From an uncultured Desulfovibrio sp. (GTDB lineage Bacteria; Desulfobacterota; Desulfovibrionia; Desulfovibrionales; Desulfovibrionaceae): 8,764 nucleotides of DNA. The notes below the pieces were generated by a model, which had not been told where the DNA came from, made no database searches, and saw only the letters and a list, made by a program, of their open reading frames with translations. This document shows positions 5,834-8,764 of the stretch, one piece after another. The translations under genes and the position numbers were made by a program. Every line of letters starts with the position of its first letter. Within the stretch, counting starts at the first letter, position 1. The DNA lies in NCBI GenBank assembly GCA_947177645.1, contig CAMWVJ010000032.1:1-8764 (forward strand), in the 5' to 3' direction.

Positions 5834-7324
5834 ATGCTGACACCCATCCTCGACGGCATCCTGAGCGCCCTGAGCCTGAACGCCATCCTCGCCAACCTCA
5901 TGGGGGTCGTGCTCGGCATCATCTTCGGGGCGCTGCCCGGGCTCACCGCGGCCATGGGCGTGGCCCTGCTCATCCCCCTGACCTTCGGCATGCCCTCGGT
6001 GGAGGCCTTTTCGGCCCTGCTCGGCATGTATTGCGGCGCCATCTACGGCGGCTGCATCACCGCCATCCTCGTGGGCACGCCCGGCACGGTCTCGGCCGCG
6101 GCCACCATGCTCGAGGGGCCCGCGCTCACGGCCAAGGGCGAGTCGCGCAAAGCGCTCGACATGGCCACGGTGGCCTCGTTCATCGGCGGCATCTTCAGCG
6201 CGCTCGCCCTCGTTTCCGTGGCGCCGCTGCTGGCCCGGGCGGCCATGTCCTTTTCCGCGCCGGAATATTTCGCCGTGGCCGTCTTCGGGCTGACCATCGT
6301 GGCCTCCCTCTCGCAGGGGCAGCTCATCAAGGGCCTCATCTCGGCCTGCCTCGGGCTGTTCTTCGCCACCATCGGCCTTGACCCGGTGACGGGCGACATG
6401 CGCAACACCTTCGACATGCCCGACCTCTTCAACGGGCTCGCCCTCGTGCCCGTGCTCGTGGGTCTTTTCGCCATGTCCCAGGTGCTGAACACGGTGGAGG
6501 ATGTCATCCGCGGCGTTCAGCTCAAGAGCGGCGCCATCTCGAAGCAGGGGCTCACGCTGCGCGACCTGACCTCCAACGCCTTCAACTTCCTCCGCTCCTC
6601 GGTCATCGGCACGGCCATCGGCATCATCCCGGCGACGGGCGTCAGCGCGGCCACCTTTTTCGCCTATTCCGAGGCCAGGCGGCACTCGAAGACGCCCCAG
6701 CTCTTCGGCAAGGGCTGCCTCGAGGGCATCGCGGCCACCGAGTCCTCCAACAACGCGGTCTGCGGCGGCGCCCTCATCCCGCTGCTCACCCTGGGCGTGC
6801 CCGGCGACATCGTGACCGCCATCATGCTCGGCGCGCTCATGATCCAGGGGCTCACGCCCGGGCCGCTGCTCTTCATCGAGCATCCCGTCACGGTCTACGG
6901 CATCTTCGCGGCCTTCATCATCGCCAATGTGCTCATGCTGGTCTGCGGGCTCGCGGCCGTGCGCGGGGCCAACAAGATCACCGCCATCCCGAGCGGGGTG
7001 CTCATGCCCATCGTGGTGACGCTGTGCGTCATCGGCGGCTTTGCGGTGAACAATTCCACCTTTGATCTGCTCATCGTGGCGGTGTTCGGGGTGCTGGGCT
7101 ACCTCATGCTCAAGTGCCGCTTCCCGCTGCCGCCGCTGTTGCTCGCCATGATCCTCGAGCCCATCGCCGAGGCCAACTTCAGGCGCGCCCTCAGCATCTC
7201 GCACAACGATTACGCCATTTTTTACACGAGCCCGGTGGTCTTGGTCATGCTCGGGCTGAGCGCGCTCGTGCTCATCAAGTCCTTCTATGACGAATACAAG
7301 GCGGCGAAGAAGGCCGAGGCCTGA
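5834..7324 (+). CDS. tctA: Tripartite tricarboxylate transporter large membrane subunit TctA
   Basis: Main transport subunit in the inner membrane, 496 aa, normal for TctA, with roughly 11-12 hydrophobic segments. Family signatures are clear. GALPGLTAAMGVALLIPLT (32-50) is the first glycine/proline loop and YGGCITAILVGTPGT (71-85) is the GSITAILxxTPGT-type loop. FGKGCLEGIAATESSNN (291-307) leads into GALIPLLTLGVPG (312-324) and ALMIQGLTPGPLLF (334-347). LEPIAEANFRRALSIS (441-456) matches the C-terminal LGPxLExNLRRAL motif. The usual PGAG loop of the second half reads PATG (266-269), and the usual DGYP after the first loop reads EGPA (94-97), so this is a diverged subtype. A strong GGGAGG (5824-5829) precedes the ATG by 4 nt. 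The next gene is an M20 hydrolase, which suggests the substrate carries an amide bond. The substrate itself is unknown. Confidence 0.95.
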   Translation: MLTPILDGILSALSLNAILANLMGVVLGIIFGALPGLTAAMGVALLIPLTFGMPSVEAFSALLGMYCGAIYGGCITAILVGTPGTVSAAATMLEGPALTAKGESRKALDMATVASFIGGIFSALALVSVAPLLARAAMSFSAPEYFAVAVFGLTIVASLSQGQLIKGLISACLGLFFATIGLDPVTGDMRNTFDMPDLFNGLALVPVLVGLFAMSQVLNTVEDVIRGVQLKSGAISKQGLTLRDLTSNAFNFLRSSVIGTAIGIIPATGVSAATFFAYSEARRHSKTPQLFGKGCLEGIAATESSNNAVCGGALIPLLTLGVPGDIVTAIMLGALMIQGLTPGPLLFIEHPVTVYGIFAAFIIANVLMLVCGLAAVRGANKITAIPSGVLMPIVVTLCVIGGFAVNNSTFDLLIVAVFGVLGYLMLKCRFPLPPLLLAMILEPIAEANFRRALSISHNDYAIFYTSPVVLVMLGLSALVLIKSFYDEYKAAKKAEA

Positions 7325-7364
7325 CCGGCCAAGGCGGCCAGAACAGCGGAAAACACCGGCACCC

Positions 7365-7373
7365 GGGGGGGGG
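7365..7373 (+). repeat. G9 homopolymer in the ribosome-binding region of the M20 gene
   Basis: Nine consecutive G residues form the upstream side of the GGGAG ribosome-binding sequence (7371-7375), which lies 3 nt before the ATG at 7379. Homopolymeric G tracts of this length are prone to slipped-strand copying. A change in length here would alter the spacing and possible Shine-Dalgarno registers in the 54-bp tctA-M20 gap without changing any reading frame. It is also a place where sequencing errors are common. Confidence 0.7.
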
Positions 7374-7378
7374 AGACG

Positions 7379-8623
7379 ATGGAACTCACGCACTGGAAGA
7401 ACAAACTCGACGAGTGGTTTGCGGACAAGGAAGGCGAGATGCTGGGCCTGCTCGAGACCCTCGTCAACATGGATTCCTTCTCCCATGACGGGGCGGCCGT
7501 GAACCGCGTGGGCGAGGTCATCGCCACGTGGATGCGCTCCATCGGCTTCGAGGCCGAGGTCATGCCCAAGCCGCCGCTCCCGAAAGACGAGGCGTGGATG
7601 GAAAGCCTCGGCAACGTGGTGCGCGCCGGCAGCCACCCGCGGGAGGCCGGCCCGGGCGTGGCGCTCATCGGGCATATGGATACGGTGTTCCCGGCCGGCA
7701 CGGCCGAGGCGCGGCCCTTCCATCTGGACAGGGCGAGCGGGCGCGCCACCGGCCCGGGCGTGCTCGACATGAAGGGCGGCCTCGTGCTGAACATGTTTGT
7801 GGCGCGGGCCTTCAAGGAGCTGGGCCTGCTCGACGTGCCGCTCACGCTCACCTTTTCCGCCGACGAGGAGCTGGGCTCGCCCACGGGCACGCGCGTCCTC
7901 GCTGACCTGCTCAACGGGGCGCACGCCGTGCTCTGCCCCGAGCCGGGCTACCCCGGGGGCGGCGTCTCCACCGAGCGCAAGGGCTCGGGCCACATGCTCC
8001 TCGACATCGAGGGCAAGGCGGCCCACGCCGGCCGCAACTATGAGGACGGCGCCTCGGCCATCATCGAGCTCGCCCACAAGATCCTCGCCTTCGAGAAGCA
8101 TGTGGACCTCGAGCGCGGCATCACGGTCAACGTGGGCCTCGTCAAGGGGGGCATCTCGGCCAATTCCGTGGCCCCCAACGCCACAGCGCGCATCCACCTC
8201 ACCTTCCGCACCCTTGAGGACGGCGAAAAGCTGGTGGAGGCCATCCGCAAGGATGTGGCCCAAGTGAGCGTGCCGGGCACCAGCTCGCACGTGAGCGGCG
8301 GCATCCGCCTGTACCCGCTCACGCGCACGCCCAAGGTGGAAGAGCTGTGGGAGCTGGCGCAGGCCTCGGGCAAGGCCCTCGATTTTCCGCTGGAATGCGT
8401 CGTCTCCAAGGGCGCGGCCGAATCCGGCTTCTGCGCCAGTGTCCTCGACCTGCCCACGCTGTGCAATCTCGGGCCCGAGGGCATCGGGCTGCACTCGCCG
8501 GACGAATATGTGACGGTCTCCACGCTCGTGCCGCGGGCCAAGGTGCTCGCGCTCACGGCGCTCCAGGCGGGCCACGCCTTCACGGCGTCGCCGAAGGTGG
8601 ACCTCAGCAAGTGGAAGCATTGA
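7379..8623 (+). CDS. M20-family zinc metallopeptidase resembling glutamate carboxypeptidase (CPG2-type)
   Basis: Predicted cytoplasmic di-zinc amidohydrolase of 414 aa with no signal peptide, which would cleave a C-terminal amino acid or an N-acyl group from its substrate. Metal and catalytic residues are all visible: H99 and D101 (GHMDTVFP), D130 (GVLDMKGG, bridging), E163 general base and E164 (SADEELGSP), E188 (CPEPG) and H372 (LHSPDEYV). Known CPG2 residues are H112, D141, E175, E176, E200 and H385, and the spacings here agree within two residues. H216 in GKAAHAGRNYEDG fits the histidine at the dimer interface (CPG2 H229). The lid/dimerisation domain spans about 195-305. The gene sits between tctA (54 nt before) and the tctC-like gene (62 nt after), so it probably processes the compound that the transporter imports. 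Candidates are N-acylated or gamma/alpha-linked glutamates, other N-acyl amino acids, or short peptides. ArgE/DapE/aminoacylase activity cannot be excluded. Family assignment is firm; the substrate is inference. Confidence 0.93.
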   Translation: MELTHWKNKLDEWFADKEGEMLGLLETLVNMDSFSHDGAAVNRVGEVIATWMRSIGFEAEVMPKPPLPKDEAWMESLGNVVRAGSHPREAGPGVALIGHMDTVFPAGTAEARPFHLDRASGRATGPGVLDMKGGLVLNMFVARAFKELGLLDVPLTLTFSADEELGSPTGTRVLADLLNGAHAVLCPEPGYPGGGVSTERKGSGHMLLDIEGKAAHAGRNYEDGASAIIELAHKILAFEKHVDLERGITVNVGLVKGGISANSVAPNATARIHLTFRTLEDGEKLVEAIRKDVAQVSVPGTSSHVSGGIRLYPLTRTPKVEELWELAQASGKALDFPLECVVSKGAAESGFCASVLDLPTLCNLGPEGIGLHSPDEYVTVSTLVPRAKVLALTALQAGHAFTASPKVDLSKWKH

Positions 8624-8644
8624 GCGGCAAACGGCACTGGAAAA

Positions 8645-8656
8645 GGGGCATGCCCC
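8645..8656. promoter_or_regulatory. Perfect palindrome between the M20 gene and the tctC-like gene
   Basis: GGGGCATGCCCC is a perfect 12-bp palindrome in the 62-bp gap before the tctC-like gene, ending 29 nt before its ATG. It could be a protein-binding site, or a short RNA hairpin that separates expression of the binding protein from the upstream genes. Its core GGGCATGCCC also occurs at 4088-4097 in the gap after polA. I saw no other exact copy on reading the window. Confidence 0.35.
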
Positions 8657-8685
8657 CGGACGAACAACCCGTTATGGAGGAAGCG

Positions 8686-8764
8686 ATGAAGAGAATGTTG
8701 CGAATGTTCTGCGTGTGCGCCCTGGCCTGCGCCCTGCTCGCGCCCGTGGCCCCCGCCCCCGCAC
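8686..8764 (+). CDS. tctC: Secreted protein start, probably the TctC solute-binding protein (partial)
   Basis: The first 26 codons form a Sec-type signal peptide: basic start MKRMLR, hydrophobic stretch about 8-19, then an Ala/Pro-rich segment ending APAPA where the window stops. A strong GGAGG (8676-8680) lies 5 nt before the ATG at 8686. An in-frame ATG at 8674 overlaps that site and is less likely. TTT systems need a periplasmic binding protein (TctC, about 300-330 aa) and no other is present in the window, so TctC is the natural identification. That rests on context and the export signal only, since the mature protein is outside the window. Confidence 0.75.
   Translation, partial: MKRMLRMFCVCALACALLAPVAPAPA

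Noticed and set aside
5390..8620. Very long open frame of 1076 codons on the minus strand opposite tctB, tctA and the M20 gene
   Set aside because: It reads exactly the reversed triplets of the three plus-strand genes, which happen to share one frame. Stops there would require the sense codons TTA, CTA or TCA, which are rare at this GC content. The translation is Arg/Gly/His/Glu-rich with no domain, while the sense genes have clear families.
8633..8653. Possible sigma-54 element before the tctC-like gene (TGG ... TGC)
   Set aside because: The GG-to-GC distance is off by one, and the remaining consensus bases are absent.
8716..8730. Lipobox-like ALAC in the signal peptide of the last gene
   Set aside because: The -3 residue is Ala and not Leu, the hydrophobic stretch before the Cys would be very short, and the segment continues into an Ala/Pro-rich end typical of ordinary signal-peptidase cleavage.

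Overview
The window is GC-rich throughout apart from a short A/T-rich promoter region near 4430-4580. Its six main genes are a lipid-transport permease, DNA polymerase I, a GntR-family regulator, two subunits of a tripartite tricarboxylate transporter (TTT) and an M20 metallopeptidase. Partial genes sit at both edges. GC content, a STAS-fused MlaE permease, a polymerase I lacking proofreading residues and a TTT operon together suggest a Gram-negative proteobacterium. A Desulfovibrio-like organism is my best guess; this is recognition from the proteins and not a computed assignment.

Left part (1-1157, minus strand): a STAS-MlaE permease of the Mla/Ttg2-type phospholipid transport family, followed 7 bp downstream by the first codons of another gene, probably the partner ATPase. 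A promoter-like element lies directly against the permease start codon, so its mRNA may be leaderless. The short divergent gap 1158-1268 separates it from polA and holds a stem-loop that ends next to the polA ribosome-binding region.

Middle (1269-4013, plus strand): a complete polA of 914 codons, with an intact 5'-nuclease domain, a degenerate 3'-5' exonuclease domain and an intact polymerase domain. A gene-free stretch of about 570 bp follows (4014-4584). It holds several inverted repeats and then an A/T-rich promoter region with a perfect TTGACA box.

Right part (4585-8764, plus strand): a compact, probably co-transcribed unit: FCD-domain GntR regulator, tctB, tctA, an M20 hydrolase resembling glutamate carboxypeptidase (CPG2), and the start of a secreted protein, very probably the TctC solute-binding protein. 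Known family roles suggest that TctC would capture a carboxylated compound in the periplasm, TctA/TctB would import it, the M20 enzyme would hydrolyse an amide bond in it, and the regulator would sense the substrate or product. The substrate cannot be read from the sequence. The points most worth a second look are the order tctB-tctA-M20-tctC, two promoters placed for leaderless transcripts, a G9 tract at the hydrolase ribosome-binding site, and a shared palindrome in two intergenic gaps. I found no CRISPR array, rRNA, tRNA, insertion sequence or phage gene.
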